Below, piece by piece: positions 47,782 to 63,039 of a DNA stretch of 64,000 bases. Every line of letters starts with the position of its first letter. Position 1 is the first letter of the stretch. Location: positions 62,001-126,000 of the forward strand of contig NZ_LZJK01000046.1 in assembly GCF_001667945.1 (NCBI RefSeq), read 5' to 3'. Under the pieces are notes generated by a model, which was not told where the DNA came from, did no database searches, and was given only the letters and a program-made list of their open reading frames with translations. The position numbers and the translations under genes are program-made. The stretch is from Mycolicibacter sinensis. GTDB lineage: Bacteria > Actinomycetota > Actinomycetes > Mycobacteriales > Mycobacteriaceae.

Positions 47782-48615
47782 ATGTGGTGCCCGAGTGTCT
47801 CCCTGTCGGTGTGGGCCAACGCCTGGCTCGCCGGCCGGGCCGCGCCCGACGACGTATTGGACGCACTATCGGCCTGGGCGCCAGTGCAATCGGTGGCCGC
47901 CTATGACGCGATCAGCATCGGCGAGGCCGGTCTGCGCTGGTCCGGCGCACCCGACGGCGGTGCGGCGTCGCTGCTGCAGGTGGTGCGCGGCGCGGCGGCG
48001 CCCGGCGCCGGTTCCCGTATCCACCCGGTGTTTCCGGTACCGGGCGATGTGCGCGGGCTGCCGGCCGGAACCCTGTTCGCGCGGGAAGCGATCCTGGCCG
48101 GTGAGGCGGTGCTCATCGGGTCGTCTGACGCTTCCCCACCGGTCGGGCTGGTGCCGGCCTATCTGGAGGACGCCGACTCCCCCGACGTCGCCGAATTGTG
48201 TTGGACGGCTTTCCCGCTGACCAGCGTGCCGGTGGCCGAGCAGCACGATCTGGGTGACGCCGAGTACGCGTTGCGCTCGGCGGTGCGCACAGCCGCCGAA
48301 GCCTTGGGGTCCACCGGTTCGCGGTGGGCCGACTACGGTGTCGAGGACCCGCGGCTTCGGGTCGAGCAGATGATGGAAGCCATGCTGTTGCACCGCATTC
48401 CGGATCATGCGCCGACCCGCGCGGTACGGGTGCTGCACAGCGCCGCCCACGTCGAGGCGATCATCGCGGTCAGCGCCGATCTGCTGACCGCCAGCGCGCA
48501 CTCGTCGGCAGCGGCGCAGCGCGCCGTGGATGCGGTGCAGCCGCTGTCGGCGACGGTGCGTTCGTCGCGCAGCGCCGCGGTGAGCGCGATCCTGCACTCG
48601 GCCTGGCGCGATTAG
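47782..48615 (+). CDS. Conserved mycobacterial protein of unknown function (Rv1486c-like)
   Basis: About 277 aa from ATG 47782. [17 protein letters not shown] near the start, [14 protein letters not shown] near residue 95, [15 protein letters not shown] and the C-terminal A-I-L-H-S-A-W-R-D match Rv1486c as I recall it. There is no signal peptide, membrane helix or catalytic motif. It is convergent with hemH and their stops overlap by 2-3 bp, as in M. tuberculosis. The IS remnant ends 66 bp upstream and may have replaced part of its promoter. Confidence 0.85.
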   Translation: MWCPSVSLSVWANAWLAGRAAPDDVLDALSAWAPVQSVAAYDAISIGEAGLRWSGAPDGGAASLLQVVRGAAAPGAGSRIHPVFPVPGDVRGLPAGTLFAREAILAGEAVLIGSSDASPPVGLVPAYLEDADSPDVAELCWTAFPLTSVPVAEQHDLGDAEYALRSAVRTAAEALGSTGSRWADYGVEDPRLRVEQMMEAMLLHRIPDHAPTRAVRVLHSAAHVEAIIAVSADLLTASAHSSAAAQRAVDAVQPLSATVRSSRSAAVSAILHSAWRD

Positions 48616-49640
48616 CGCGCGGGCGCCACGTCGGCGATGCAATGCGAGGACCCGCAGCGCGCCCCGTTGACACCGAATCCGCAGCCCAGTGCTGCGCCGC
48701 CGGCGACACGTTCGGGTCTGCCGCCGTCGCGCAGTTCCTCGATGAGTCCACGCGCCAGCCGCGCCAAGCGGCGGTCGGCGTTCGGGGTGCTGGCGCGCGC
48801 GTAGGCGATGCCGGCGGCCTGGGCCTGCAACCGCACTTCGTGATCGAGGTCCCAGATCACCTCGATGTTGTCGCTGAGGAATCCGATCGGGCACACGATC
48901 ACCGCGGGCACCCCCGCCTCGGCCAGGGCAGTCAGGTGGTCTTCGACGTCGGGCTCCAGCCAGGGCACCTGTGGCGGCCCGGAGCGCGACTGCCACACCT
49001 GGTCGTAGTCGGGGTATCCCGCCGCGGCGGCGACCAGGGCCGTGGCGTGGGCGACCTGGCTGCTGTAGAGCCGCGGGCCGTAGCGTTCGTCGGCGGCCAC
49101 CGGGATCGAGTGCGCGGTGAACACCAGGCGGGCGGTGTCGCGCAGGCCGGCCGGCAAGGTGTCGGCGGCGGCCGCGATCGCCTCGGCGAACATCGCCACG
49201 AACAACGGATGGTCGAAGTACTGGCGCAGCTTCACCAATTCGGGGGCCCGCTCCCCGACCGCCTGCCGCGCGCGGGTGATGTCTTCCGAATACTGATCGC
49301 ACCCCGAATAGCCGCCCCAGGCCGAGGTCGCGAAGACCGCGGCGCGCCGGACCCCGTCGGCGGCCATCCGGGCGACGACGTCCTCGACGTAGGGCTCCCA
49401 GTTACGGTTGCCGAAATACACCGGCAGGCCCGGCATTTCGGCACGCAGTGCGTCAGCCAGCTCGCGGTTGATCCCGTTGATCGGCGACACCCCGCCGAAA
49501 TGCAGGTAGTGGTCGGCGACGGCGTCGAGCCGGGCCGATGGCACGCCGCGCCCCCGGGTGACGTTCTCCAGGAACGGCCGGACCTGCTCGGGCCCTTCGG
49601 GTCCGCCGAAAGAGAGGAGTAAGACCGCGCCTACCTCCAT
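48612..49640 (-). CDS. hemH: Ferrochelatase (coproporphyrin ferrochelatase type)
   Basis: 342 aa from ATG 49640, 11 bp after inhA; the longer frame overlaps inhA and is rejected. [12 protein letters not shown] opens the family fold. F-T-A-H-S-I-P near residue 180 carries the catalytic His and [12 protein letters not shown] the conserved region. The C-terminal [16 protein letters not shown] contributes Cys ligands for the [2Fe-2S] cluster found in actinobacterial ferrochelatases. It inserts iron into coproporphyrin III in the coproporphyrin-dependent haem pathway. It is the third gene of the fabG1-inhA-hemH operon. Confidence 0.95.
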   Translation of the reverse strand: MEVGAVLLLSFGGPEGPEQVRPFLENVTRGRGVPSARLDAVADHYLHFGGVSPINGINRELADALRAEMPGLPVYFGNRNWEPYVEDVVARMAADGVRRAAVFATSAWGGYSGCDQYSEDITRARQAVGERAPELVKLRQYFDHPLFVAMFAEAIAAAADTLPAGLRDTARLVFTAHSIPVAADERYGPRLYSSQVAHATALVAAAAGYPDYDQVWQSRSGPPQVPWLEPDVEDHLTALAEAGVPAVIVCPIGFLSDNIEVIWDLDHEVRLQAQAAGIAYARASTPNADRRLARLARGLIEELRDGGRPERVAGGAALGCGFGVNGARCGSSHCIADVAPAR

Positions 49641-49651
49641 CCCCGTCCTAT

Positions 49652-50461
49652 CTACAGCAACTGGGTGTGGGCGCCGCCGTCGGCGTAGACGACCGTGCCG
49701 GTGGTGGCGGGAAGCCAGTCCGACAGCAGCGCGCACACGGTCTTGGCCACCGGGGTGGGGTCCTTCATGTCCCAGCCGACCGGGGCGCGCTGGTCCCAGC
49801 CCTCCTCGAGCAGCCGAATCTGCTCACCGGCGCCCTCGCCCAGCGCACCACCGACGATCGCACTCATCGCCAACGTCCGGATCGGCCCGGCCGCAACGAG
49901 ATTCGACCGCACTCCGTGCGGGCCCGCCTCACGCGCGACGAAGCGGTTCACCGACTCCAGCGCGCTCTTGGCCACCGTCATCCAGTTGTAGGCCGGCATC
50001 GCCCGCGTCGGGTCGAAGTCCATCCCGACGATCGATCCGCCCGGCTTCATGATCGGCAGCGTCGCCTTGGCCAGTGAGGCGTAGGAGTAGGCGGAGATGT
50101 GAATGCCCTTGGCGACGTCCTCGTAGGGGGCGTCGAAGAACGGGTTGACGCCCATCCCGGTCTGCGGCATGAACCCGATCGAGTGCACCACGCCGTCGAG
50201 CTTGTTGCCCTCCCCGATCACCTCGGTGATCCGGTCGGCCAGGGTGTCGAGGTGTTCGGTGTTCTGCACGTCGAGCTCGAGCAGCGGGGCGGGCTCGGGG
50301 AGCCGGTCGATGATGCGCTGGATCAGCCGCAGCCGATCGAAGCCGGTGCAGACCAGCTGCGCGCCCGCCTCCTGGGCCACCTTGGCGATGTGAAAGGCGA
50401 TGGAGGAGTCGGTGATGATCCCGGTGACCAGGATCCGCTTGCCGTCGAGAATGCCTGCCAT
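49652..50461 (-). CDS. inhA: NADH-dependent enoyl-ACP reductase InhA
   Basis: 269 aa, the same length as M. tuberculosis InhA. G-I-I-T-D-S-S-I at 14-21 is the NADH loop with Ile21. Ser94 in VHSIGFMP, Phe149, Tyr158 and Lys165 are all the wild-type residues. It reduces trans-2-enoyl-ACP in FAS-II for mycolic acid synthesis and is the isoniazid target. It lies 26 bp after fabG1 in the conserved operon. Confidence 0.98.
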   Translation of the reverse strand: MAGILDGKRILVTGIITDSSIAFHIAKVAQEAGAQLVCTGFDRLRLIQRIIDRLPEPAPLLELDVQNTEHLDTLADRITEVIGEGNKLDGVVHSIGFMPQTGMGVNPFFDAPYEDVAKGIHISAYSYASLAKATLPIMKPGGSIVGMDFDPTRAMPAYNWMTVAKSALESVNRFVAREAGPHGVRSNLVAAGPIRTLAMSAIVGGALGEGAGEQIRLLEEGWDQRAPVGWDMKDPTPVAKTVCALLSDWLPATTGTVVYADGGAHTQLL

Positions 50462-50487
50462 GAAAAGTCCTTATCTCTCAGTGGCCC

Positions 50488-51254
<767 letters not shown>

Positions 51255-51317
51255 CGTTGACTCTGCGCTGAGGGCGCGAGCTACTCGTACTTCTGCGCCG
51301 TGCGCGCAGAGTCAACG
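51255..51317. repeat. 14-bp inverted repeat between the VWA gene and fabG1
   Basis: CGTTGACTCTGCGC (51255-51268) and its exact complement (51304-51317) are separated by 35 bp. It occupies the 99-bp gap where Rv1482c lies in M. tuberculosis. It may be an operator, a terminator or attenuator of the upstream operon, or the ends of a small lost element; no T-run follows, so a simple intrinsic terminator is unlikely. Confidence 0.75.
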
Positions 51318-51330
51318 GCCCGCTGATACC

Positions 51331-52338
51331 TCAGACCGGCAGCCGCCGGTTCAGCAGCACTGCTGCCAGCCCGGCCAGCGCCAGGATCAACGAGCCCAGG
51401 CGCAGCCAGCCGGTGGACGCGTCGCCGCGGATCGTCTCGTAACCGATCTGGTCCTGCAACGTGGCGTAGACCTCCTTGAGCTGCGCCAGGCTGGAGGCGG
51501 TGTAGGCGGTGCCGCCGGACAAGTCGGCGATCTTCTTCAGGGAGTCGTCATCGACCGGCACCGGCTGGCGTTGCTCGTTGATCTCGACGTAGCCGTACGG
51601 CGTACCGAACGAGATCGTCGAGACCGGCACCCCTTGGTCCTTGGCGGTGCGCGCCGCAGTGAACGCCCCCTTGGGGTTGTCCGGGTTGGACGGGACGGTC
51701 TCCTTGCCGTCGGAGAGCAACACGATGCGGGCCGGCGGGGGCGTGTCGCCGCCGCCGATCACCGCGCCCACCGTGGCGATCGCCTGCAGCGCGGTGAAGA
51801 TGCCCTCGCCGGTGGCGGTCCGGTCGGCCAGTTGCAGCTTGTCGATCGCCGCCTTGGTGGCCTCGCGATTGGTGGTCGGCGAGGTCAGCACGGTGGCGGT
51901 GCCGGCGTAGGCGATCAGACCGAGGTTGATGCCGGCGGTCAGCTCGTCGGCGAACTGCTTGCCGGCCTCCTGCGCGGCGACCAGCCGGCTGGGCTCGACG
52001 TCGGTGGCCCGCATCGACTGCGACACGTCGATCACCAGCATCACCACCGCACGGTTGCGCGGGATCCGCACATCGTGGGTCGGGCCGGCCATCGCGACGG
52101 TGAACAGCAGCAGCGAGCTCACCAGCAGCACCGCCGACAGGTGCCGCCAGCGGGTCGGCGCCTTGGGTGCCACGCTCTCCAGCAGATCCATGTTGGCGAA
52201 CCGCAGGATCCGCCGCTGCCGCGCCACCTGCATGAGGATGTACAGCGCGACCAGCCCCATGACGACGAACAAGAACAGGAAGAACCACGGGTGCGCGAAG
52301 CCCGACAACGTCATCGGCCCAAGGAGCGGCAATGTCAT
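51331..52338 (-). CDS. VWA-domain membrane protein (Rv1481-like, MoxR-associated)
   Basis: 335 aa from ATG 52338, the same length as Rv1481. There are transmembrane helices at about 17-38, 67-86 and near 305-325. D-V-S-Q-S at 104-108 is the MIDAS metal site of the von Willebrand A domain, with the acidic S-D-G-K near residue 210. This is the BatA-like third partner of the MoxR-DUF58-VWA system, thought to assemble or activate envelope proteins with the MoxR ATPase. Confidence 0.93.
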   Translation of the reverse strand: MTLPLLGPMTLSGFAHPWFFLFLFVVMGLVALYILMQVARQRRILRFANMDLLESVAPKAPTRWRHLSAVLLVSSLLLFTVAMAGPTHDVRIPRNRAVVMLVIDVSQSMRATDVEPSRLVAAQEAGKQFADELTAGINLGLIAYAGTATVLTSPTTNREATKAAIDKLQLADRTATGEGIFTALQAIATVGAVIGGGDTPPPARIVLLSDGKETVPSNPDNPKGAFTAARTAKDQGVPVSTISFGTPYGYVEINEQRQPVPVDDDSLKKIADLSGGTAYTASSLAQLKEVYATLQDQIGYETIRGDASTGWLRLGSLILALAGLAAVLLNRRLPV

Positions 52339-52369
52339 AGCAGACCTGTCTTTTGCATGCGGGTCGGAA

Positions 52370-53344
52370 TCAGGGCATCCCCGCCAGCGCGCCGCGCCGG
52401 CGTGACTCGACGAATCGGACGATGTCGGCGATCCAGTCCCGGTCGGTACGCAGCGACAACAACGGCGCCCCGCAGCTGCGCAACGCGTGGGCGACGTCGG
52501 CGCGGGCGGCGGCGGCGGCCCGGGCGAAGTCGTCACGCAGTTTGGCGTCAATGGTGAACTCCCGGGTGACGCCGGATTCGGTGTCCTGCAGCACCACGTC
52601 GCCGACCTCGGGCAGCTCGACATCGCGCGGGTCGAGCACCTCGATGCCGAGCACCTCGTGGCGGGCGGCGATCGCGCGCAGCGGGCGCATCCAGTTGATC
52701 GGCCCGAGGAAGTCGCTGATCACGACCGCCATGCCGCGCCGCCGTTCGGGCCGGCGCAGGGCGTCGATGGCCGCCGCCAGGTCGCCGCGCACCCCGACCG
52801 GGGCCCGCGGAATGGTGGCGATGGTGCGCAGCAGTGTCTGCTCGTGGTTGCGCCCGGAACGCGCCGGCACCCGCACCACCCGCTCGCCGTTGGCCACCAA
52901 CGCGCCCAGCCGGTTACCGCCGCCGCTGTTGAGGAAGATGATGGCCGCGGCCGCGGCCACCGCCAGATCACGCTTCTCGCAGGTCGACGTGCCGAAATCC
53001 ATGCTGGCCGACATGTCGATCACCAGCCAGGTCTCCAGCTCCCGGTCGGCGATCATCTGGCGCACGTGCGGATGGGTGGTGCGCGCCGTGACCGACCAGT
53101 CCATCCGGCGCACATCGTCGCCGGGCTGATACAGCCGTGACTCGCCGGGCTCGGAGCCGGGGCCGGGGATCAAGCCGAGGTGATCACCGTGCAGCACCCC
53201 GTCGAGCTTGCGTTTGACGGTCAGCTCAAGGGTCCGCAGCGCCGCCGCCAGCTTGGGGTCGCGGATGTCGCCGCGCAGCATGGACGGCGGTGCGGTGCTG
53301 GTTCCCGGGTCTGGTGCGCCCTGCCCGGTGCCCGGGTCGCTCAC
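52370..53344 (-). CDS. DUF58 protein (Rv1480-like, MoxR-associated)
   Basis: 324 aa from GTG 53344, overlapping the moxR1 stop. [14 protein letters not shown] is the DUF58 hallmark, and D-M-S-A-S-M-D-F-G resembles a degenerate VWA MIDAS. It has no membrane helix. It acts with MoxR1 and the VWA membrane protein. Confidence 0.93.
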   Translation of the reverse strand: MSDPGTGQGAPDPGTSTAPPSMLRGDIRDPKLAAALRTLELTVKRKLDGVLHGDHLGLIPGPGSEPGESRLYQPGDDVRRMDWSVTARTTHPHVRQMIADRELETWLVIDMSASMDFGTSTCEKRDLAVAAAAAIIFLNSGGGNRLGALVANGERVVRVPARSGRNHEQTLLRTIATIPRAPVGVRGDLAAAIDALRRPERRRGMAVVISDFLGPINWMRPLRAIAARHEVLGIEVLDPRDVELPEVGDVVLQDTESGVTREFTIDAKLRDDFARAAAAARADVAHALRSCGAPLLSLRTDRDWIADIVRFVESRRRGALAGMP

Positions 53345-54450
53345 CGACCGCTGGCCACTGCCGCCGCGGTCGGGGCACCCGGCGACGCCGAATGCGGCTG
53401 CTGCGGAACGGCATTCACCTGCGGCAGCGCCACGGTCTGCAGCACCCGGTTGATGACGATCTCCGAGGTGATCTCGTCGGCGAGCGCGTCGTAGGACAGC
53501 ACCAGCCGGTGCCGCAGCACATCGGGGATGACCTCGATGACGTCCTGCGGGATCACGTAGTCACGTCCGCGCACCAGGGCCAGCGCCCGGGACGCGGAGA
53601 TGATGCCCAGCGAGGCCCGCGGTGACGCCCCGAAGGACAACCAGCTCTTCACGTCCGGCATGCCGAACTGCTCGGGCTGCCGGGTCGCGGTGATGACCCG
53701 GACCACGTAGTCGACCAGCGCGTGGTGCACGAAGTTGTTGGCCGCCAGCCCCTGCAACCGCAGCAGGTCGCCGGGGTTGAGGATCTGCTTGGGCTCCGGC
53801 GGGGTGACCCCCATCCGGTAGATGATCTCGCGCTCCTCCTCCGGCGACGGGTAGCCGACGTTGATCTTGAACAGGAAGCGGTCGCGCTGCGCTTCGGGCA
53901 GCGGGTAGACGCCCTCGTGCTCGATCGGGTTCTGGGTGGCCATCACCAGGAACGGGTTGGGCAGGGGAAAGGTCTTGCCGCCGATGGACACCTTGCGCTC
54001 CTGCATGACCTCCAGCAGCGCCGACTGCACCTTGGCCGGCGCCCGGTTGATCTCGTCGGCCAGCAGGAAGTTGACCATCACCGGGCCGAGTTCGGTGTCG
54101 AACTCCTCGCGGCCCTGCCGGTAGATGCGGGTACCGATGATGTCGGTGGGCACCAGGTCCGGGGTGAACTGGATGCGGGCGAACGTCCCGCCGACCACCT
54201 TGGCGAAGGTCTCCACCGCCAGCGTCTTGGCGACCCCGGGCACACCCTCGAGCAGCACGTGGCCCTTGGCCAGCAGCCCGACCAGGATCCGCTCGACGAG
54301 CTGGTCCTGCCCGACGATGACGCGCTTGACCTCGAAGATGGCCCGCTCCAGCGCGTGTACGTCGGCGGCCAGACCTGAACCGGGGCCTTGGGCACCCTCC
54401 GGGCCGGGGAAACCGCTGGCGCCCGCGGGCGTCCCATCCGATGACGTCAT
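53341..54450 (-). CDS. moxR1: MoxR1 AAA+ ATPase
   Basis: 369 aa from ATG 54450 with GGAGG eight bases upstream; the GTG at 54465 overlaps that site and is rejected. G-V-P-G-V-A-K-T at 69-76 is Walker A and L-L-A-D-E-I-N Walker B. A-T-Q-N-P is sensor 1 and W-L-S-F-G-A-S-P-R-A-S sensor 2. Its N-terminal 30 residues are Gly/Pro-rich and disordered. It is a chaperone-like ATPase heading the moxR1-DUF58-VWA operon beside the ripA-ripB cell-wall hydrolases. Confidence 0.95.
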   Translation of the reverse strand: MTSSDGTPAGASGFPGPEGAQGPGSGLAADVHALERAIFEVKRVIVGQDQLVERILVGLLAKGHVLLEGVPGVAKTLAVETFAKVVGGTFARIQFTPDLVPTDIIGTRIYRQGREEFDTELGPVMVNFLLADEINRAPAKVQSALLEVMQERKVSIGGKTFPLPNPFLVMATQNPIEHEGVYPLPEAQRDRFLFKINVGYPSPEEEREIIYRMGVTPPEPKQILNPGDLLRLQGLAANNFVHHALVDYVVRVITATRQPEQFGMPDVKSWLSFGASPRASLGIISASRALALVRGRDYVIPQDVIEVIPDVLRHRLVLSYDALADEITSEIVINRVLQTVALPQVNAVPQQPHSASPGAPTAAAVASGR

Positions 54451-54571
54451 CGAGAAATCCTCCACAAAGGTCGGTCAGACACAACTGCTTGCACGGCCCG
54501 GGGCCGAGGGGCAGCGTTGTGCCCGCGTTTCACTATTCCAGGGTTCGCAGCATCCGTCGACGTAAGGTGCG

Positions 54572-55267
54572 TCAGTACTCGATGATGCGGGTCAGGTACG
54601 GCGTCATCCCGGCGGTCCGCACCGGGCTGACGACCACCTTGCCGGCGCTGCCCGAGGCCTCCAGCATCTTCCCGCCGCCGAGGTACATGGTGACGTGCTG
54701 GCCGCCGCCGGGGCCGTAGAACATCAGATCACCGCGACGGGCCTGGCTGGGCGGAATGTGCCGGCCGGCGTTGTACTGGTCGCCGGAGAACCGCGGGATC
54801 AGCACGCCGACGCCGGCGAACGCGTAGCGCATCAGCCCCGAGCAGTCGAAGCCGACGGTGCCGGCCCCGGAGTCGATCCCCTTGCTGGGACCGGTCAGGG
54901 AGCCGCCGCCCCAGGAGTACGGCACGCCCAGCTGCGATCCGCCGCGGCGGATCACGTACTCGATGGCCTGCTTGCCGTGCACCCGCTGGCCCGGTGAGAC
55001 GTTGGTCTGATCGCCGACGTTGAAGCCCAGCCCGGACAGGAACTTGCGGCCCAGGTCCATGGTGGTCTGGGTGGCCTGCGCGGTGGCCTGCAACGACGCG
55101 TTGGCCACCGCCAGCGGATCACCGGGGGCCCCGGCGCTGATCGTGGCCGGCAGGGTGGGATCCCATCCCGGGTCCGCCGCGGCCGGCGCGGCCAGGCCCA
55201 GCATCACCGGGCCCGCCACCAGCAGCGACCCGATGAGGCGAGATAACCGTCGTGCATTCAGTCGCAT
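54572..55267 (-). CDS. ripB: NlpC/P60 peptidoglycan endopeptidase RipB
   Basis: 231 aa from ATG 55267 (GGAG just upstream). Signal peptide 1-31 ends at PAAA-DPG. The NlpC/P60 domain covers about 95-231 with catalytic Cys142 (DCSGL), His191 (QHVTMYL) and Glu203. It cleaves the D-Glu-mDAP bond in peptidoglycan stems during septation, exported by Sec. It lacks the coiled-coil inhibitory domain of RipA. It follows ripA by 11 bp. Confidence 0.96.
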   Translation of the reverse strand: MRLNARRLSRLIGSLLVAGPVMLGLAAPAAADPGWDPTLPATISAGAPGDPLAVANASLQATAQATQTTMDLGRKFLSGLGFNVGDQTNVSPGQRVHGKQAIEYVIRRGGSQLGVPYSWGGGSLTGPSKGIDSGAGTVGFDCSGLMRYAFAGVGVLIPRFSGDQYNAGRHIPPSQARRGDLMFYGPGGGQHVTMYLGGGKMLEASGSAGKVVVSPVRTAGMTPYLTRIIEY

Positions 55268-55278
55268 TCGCTCCACCG

Positions 55279-56685
55279 TCAGTATTCGATGTATCGGACA
55301 ACAAAGGGCGTCATGCCGCTTTTCCGCACCGGCGACACCTTCACCACCTGGCCCACGTCGGGGGCCTCGAGCATCAGGCCGTTGCCGAGGTACAGCGTGA
55401 CGTGCTGGCTGCCGCCGGGGCCGTAGAAGATGACGTCGCCGCGGCGGGCCAGCGCCGTCGGGATCTGGCGGCCCATCTTGTACTGCGACCCGGAGTAGTG
55501 CGGCAGTTTGATGCCCACCCCGGCGAAGGCGTACAGGATCAGTCCCGAGCAGTCGAAGCCGACGGTGCCCGAACCGGAGCCGATGCCGCGGCTGGGTCCC
55601 GCGGCGGTGCCACCGCCCCACGAGTAGGGCACGCCGCGCTGGGAGAGCGCCCGGCGGATCACATATTCCGAGGCCTGCCGGCCGTACACCCGCGGGATGC
55701 GGCCGTTGGTGATACCGGAGTCGTCGGGTTTGGCCAGCCCGATCGACTGCAGGAACTGGCGGCCCAGGTTCGAGGTCACCTGCGCTGAGGTCTGCGAGAT
55801 CCCGAGCACCTGGTTGATCACGGCGATCGGGTCGCCGGGGATGTTGGCGCTGGGCACCATCGGCAGCGTCGGATCCCATTCGCCATCCCACTGCTCGCCG
55901 CGCTTGACGGCCTGCGGGGCCGCGGCAGGGTTGCCCCACCGGTCACCGGCCGCCGCGGGCGGCTGCGGGGGGCGAGCGGCGGCGAGCCGGGCCTGGGCCC
56001 GATCACGCTGGGTGGCCAGCCGGTCGATCTCGCCCTGCTGCTCGCCGAATTTGCGCTGGGTCTCGGTGAGCGCGGCCACCGCGGCGTCCTGGCTGGACTG
56101 CGCGTCGGCGACCGCCTGGTCGGCCTTCTGCTTGGCCAGCCGGGCTGCCGACTCCTTGTTGAGCTGCTCGGTACGGGCCCGCTTGAGGTTGTCCAGCGCC
56201 TGCTGGGAGCTGAGCGCCAGGGTCCGGCCGGCGGCGGCGGTGGCGATCATCTCCGACGGGTCGGTCGCGGTCAGGTAGCTCTCCGACGGCCCGTTGACGT
56301 AGGTCGACGCGGCGAAGGTGTTGAACCGCTTCTGGGCGGCGACGATGGCGGCGTCGGCATCGGCGGTCGCCTGGCGGCCGGCCTCCACCTCGTGTTGGGC
56401 GGCGGCCGCGTCCTCGCGTGCGGTCTGCAGCTCCACCAGGGCCTTGTTGACGCCCTCCTTTTGTTGCTGGATCTGTGCGCCCAGGTCGTGCAGTTGCTGA
56501 TTGGCCTCCGCGACGTCGGCGATCAGCGCGGCGATGCCGTCGGGGTCTGTTACCGGCTGAGCCGCCGCCAACCCGGGCGTGCCCAACAGCAGCGCGACGC
56601 TGAGCACCGACGCTGCGGCGGGGTGGCGGAGCGGGGCGGCCTGCCGGAAGACAGAGCCATCGGAGCCACAGCGGATGCGTCTCAT
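55279..56685 (-). CDS. ripA: NlpC/P60 peptidoglycan endopeptidase RipA
   Basis: 468 aa from ATG 56685. Signal peptide to about Ala42, then an Ala/Gln-rich coiled-coil domain at about 45-240 that blocks the active site in RipA, a Pro-rich linker with WDPTLPM near 270, and NlpC/P60 at about 335-468. Cys379, His428 and Glu440 are the catalytic set. It is the main septum-splitting hydrolase, works with RpfB and is activated by proteolysis. Its first gene position, 244 bp from the next gene, gives room for a regulated promoter (see 56779-56854). Confidence 0.97.
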   Translation of the reverse strand: MRRIRCGSDGSVFRQAAPLRHPAAASVLSVALLLGTPGLAAAQPVTDPDGIAALIADVAEANQQLHDLGAQIQQQKEGVNKALVELQTAREDAAAAQHEVEAGRQATADADAAIVAAQKRFNTFAASTYVNGPSESYLTATDPSEMIATAAAGRTLALSSQQALDNLKRARTEQLNKESAARLAKQKADQAVADAQSSQDAAVAALTETQRKFGEQQGEIDRLATQRDRAQARLAAARPPQPPAAAGDRWGNPAAAPQAVKRGEQWDGEWDPTLPMVPSANIPGDPIAVINQVLGISQTSAQVTSNLGRQFLQSIGLAKPDDSGITNGRIPRVYGRQASEYVIRRALSQRGVPYSWGGGTAAGPSRGIGSGSGTVGFDCSGLILYAFAGVGIKLPHYSGSQYKMGRQIPTALARRGDVIFYGPGGSQHVTLYLGNGLMLEAPDVGQVVKVSPVRKSGMTPFVVRYIEY

Positions 56686-56778
56686 TCGGCTTGGATCTCC
56701 TCGGACTCTCAGCAGGCGGCGCCGCGCTTCGACCGGCGGCAAAGCACAGTTACAACAGCTACGCCTTTTGAACCATAC

Positions 56779-56854
56779 GTCACATCAGTCACTGGAGAAA
56801 CGTTCGTAACAAACTACGTCGTTGTAATTAAGCCGGTTGTGACCAAGCGGTGAC
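56779..56854. promoter_or_regulatory. GTCAC/GTAAC-type direct repeats upstream of ripA (MtrA-like site)
   Basis: GTGAC occurs at 56839 and 56850 (11-bp period) and GTCAC at 56779 and 56788, with GTAAC at 56806. On the ripA coding strand the first pair reads GTCAC-N6-GTCAC, the one-turn tandem spacing expected for the response regulator MtrA, which is known to regulate ripA in M. tuberculosis. The region is AT-richer than its surroundings, as expected for a promoter. Confidence 0.45.
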
Positions 56855-56929
56855 CTCGTTCTTTGCCGCAGCCCGAATAGGGGCGATCAACCGATCGCCC
56901 AGAGGCGAGGATTGTGCCAGTTGAGAGCG

Positions 56930-60428
<3,499 letters not shown>

Positions 60429-60451
60429 CCCGCGTAGTCGGCGAACTGCTG

Positions 60452-61015
60452 ATGCCCAGGGTCAGCGAGGACCACCTGGCGGCCCGGCGTCGCCAGATCC
60501 TTGACGGCGCGCGCCGGTGCTTCGCCGCCTACGGCTACGACGGGGCCACGGTGCGCCGGCTGGAGCAGACGGTCGGGCTGTCGCGGGGGGCGATCTTCCA
60601 TCACTTCCGCGACAAGGACACGTTGTTCTTCGAGCTGGCCCGTGAGGACGCCGAGCGGATGGCCGACGTCGCCTCACGTGAGGGCCTGATCGGCGTGATG
60701 CGGGACATGCTGGCCGCGCCTGAGCAGTTCGACTGGCTGGCCACCCGCCTGGAGATTGCCCGCAAGCTGCGCCACGACCCGGAGTTCAGCCGGGGCTGGG
60801 CGGAGCGGTCAGCCGAATTGTCCGCTGCCACAACGGATCGGCTGCAGCGCCAGAAGCAGGCCGGCCGGCTGCGCGACGACGTTCCGGCCGACGTGCTGCA
60901 CACCTATCTGGACCTGGTGCTCGACGGCCTGGTGGCACGGCTGGCCTCCGGCGAGGATCCCCAGCGGCTGTCCGCGGTCCTCGATCTGGTCGAGGACTCG
61001 GTGCGGCAGCGCTGA
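60452..61015 (+). CDS. acnR: TetR-family repressor AcnR
   Basis: 187 aa (C. glutamicum AcnR 188). The N-terminal HTH spans about 14-60 (R-R-R-Q-I-L-D-G-A, G-Y-D-G-A-T-V-R-R-L, G-L-S-R-G-A-I-F-H-H-F). The C-terminal domain would bind citrate/Mg as in AcnR. It is 23 bp after acn and likely co-transcribed, and the operator at 57533 makes an autoregulatory loop. Confidence 0.93.
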   Translation: MPRVSEDHLAARRRQILDGARRCFAAYGYDGATVRRLEQTVGLSRGAIFHHFRDKDTLFFELAREDAERMADVASREGLIGVMRDMLAAPEQFDWLATRLEIARKLRHDPEFSRGWAERSAELSAATTDRLQRQKQAGRLRDDVPADVLHTYLDLVLDGLVARLASGEDPQRLSAVLDLVEDSVRQR

Positions 61016-61091
61016 TTTCGACCCCGACATCGGCCGAACGTGCACCCGCTGCGAAAAAATTGCCGCGAAATCGCAGTGGTTACACGCTCGC

Positions 61092-61289
61092 TTAGCGCGA
61101 ACGGGTGCGGTGGTTGGGTCCCCCGCGGCTGCGCATCGCCACACCCGACTCCCGCAGCATGCTGTGTACCGATCCGTACGACCGCCCGGTAGACGCCACC
61201 AGGCTTCGGATGCTGGCCCCCCGTTCGTAGGCGTTGCGCAATTCGACCAGCTGTCGATCGCGCGCCTTGTCCGGCTTCGTCGTCGCCAC
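61092..61289 (-). CDS. Small helix-turn-helix protein (Rv1473A-like)
   Basis: 65 aa. R-G-A-S-I-R-S-L-V-A-S-T-G-R-S-Y-G-S-V-H is a compact HTH like the helix-turn-helix of sporulation/transposase-type regulators, with basic ends (MATTKPDKARDR; RGGPNHRTRSR). Size and place between acnR and the ABC-F gene match M. tuberculosis Rv1473A, annotated as a possible transcriptional regulator. The target is unknown. Confidence 0.85.
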   Translation of the reverse strand: MATTKPDKARDRQLVELRNAYERGASIRSLVASTGRSYGSVHSMLRESGVAMRSRGGPNHRTRSR

Positions 61290-61378
61290 GTCCCCTCACC
61301 ATCCCCTCGCCGACCCAACGGGTTCAGCGTAAGAAGGCCTCGGCGATACCGGGCGGCTTTGGCCGAAATGCGGCCTTG

Positions 61379-63016
<1,638 letters not shown>

Positions 63017-63039
63017 GGGCGCGCATTCTCCTGAATCGA

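Noticed and set aside
51255..51317. Intrinsic terminator reading of the inverted repeat upstream of fabG1
   Set aside because: The loop of 35 bases is large and no T-run follows either arm; kept as an unexplained inverted repeat.
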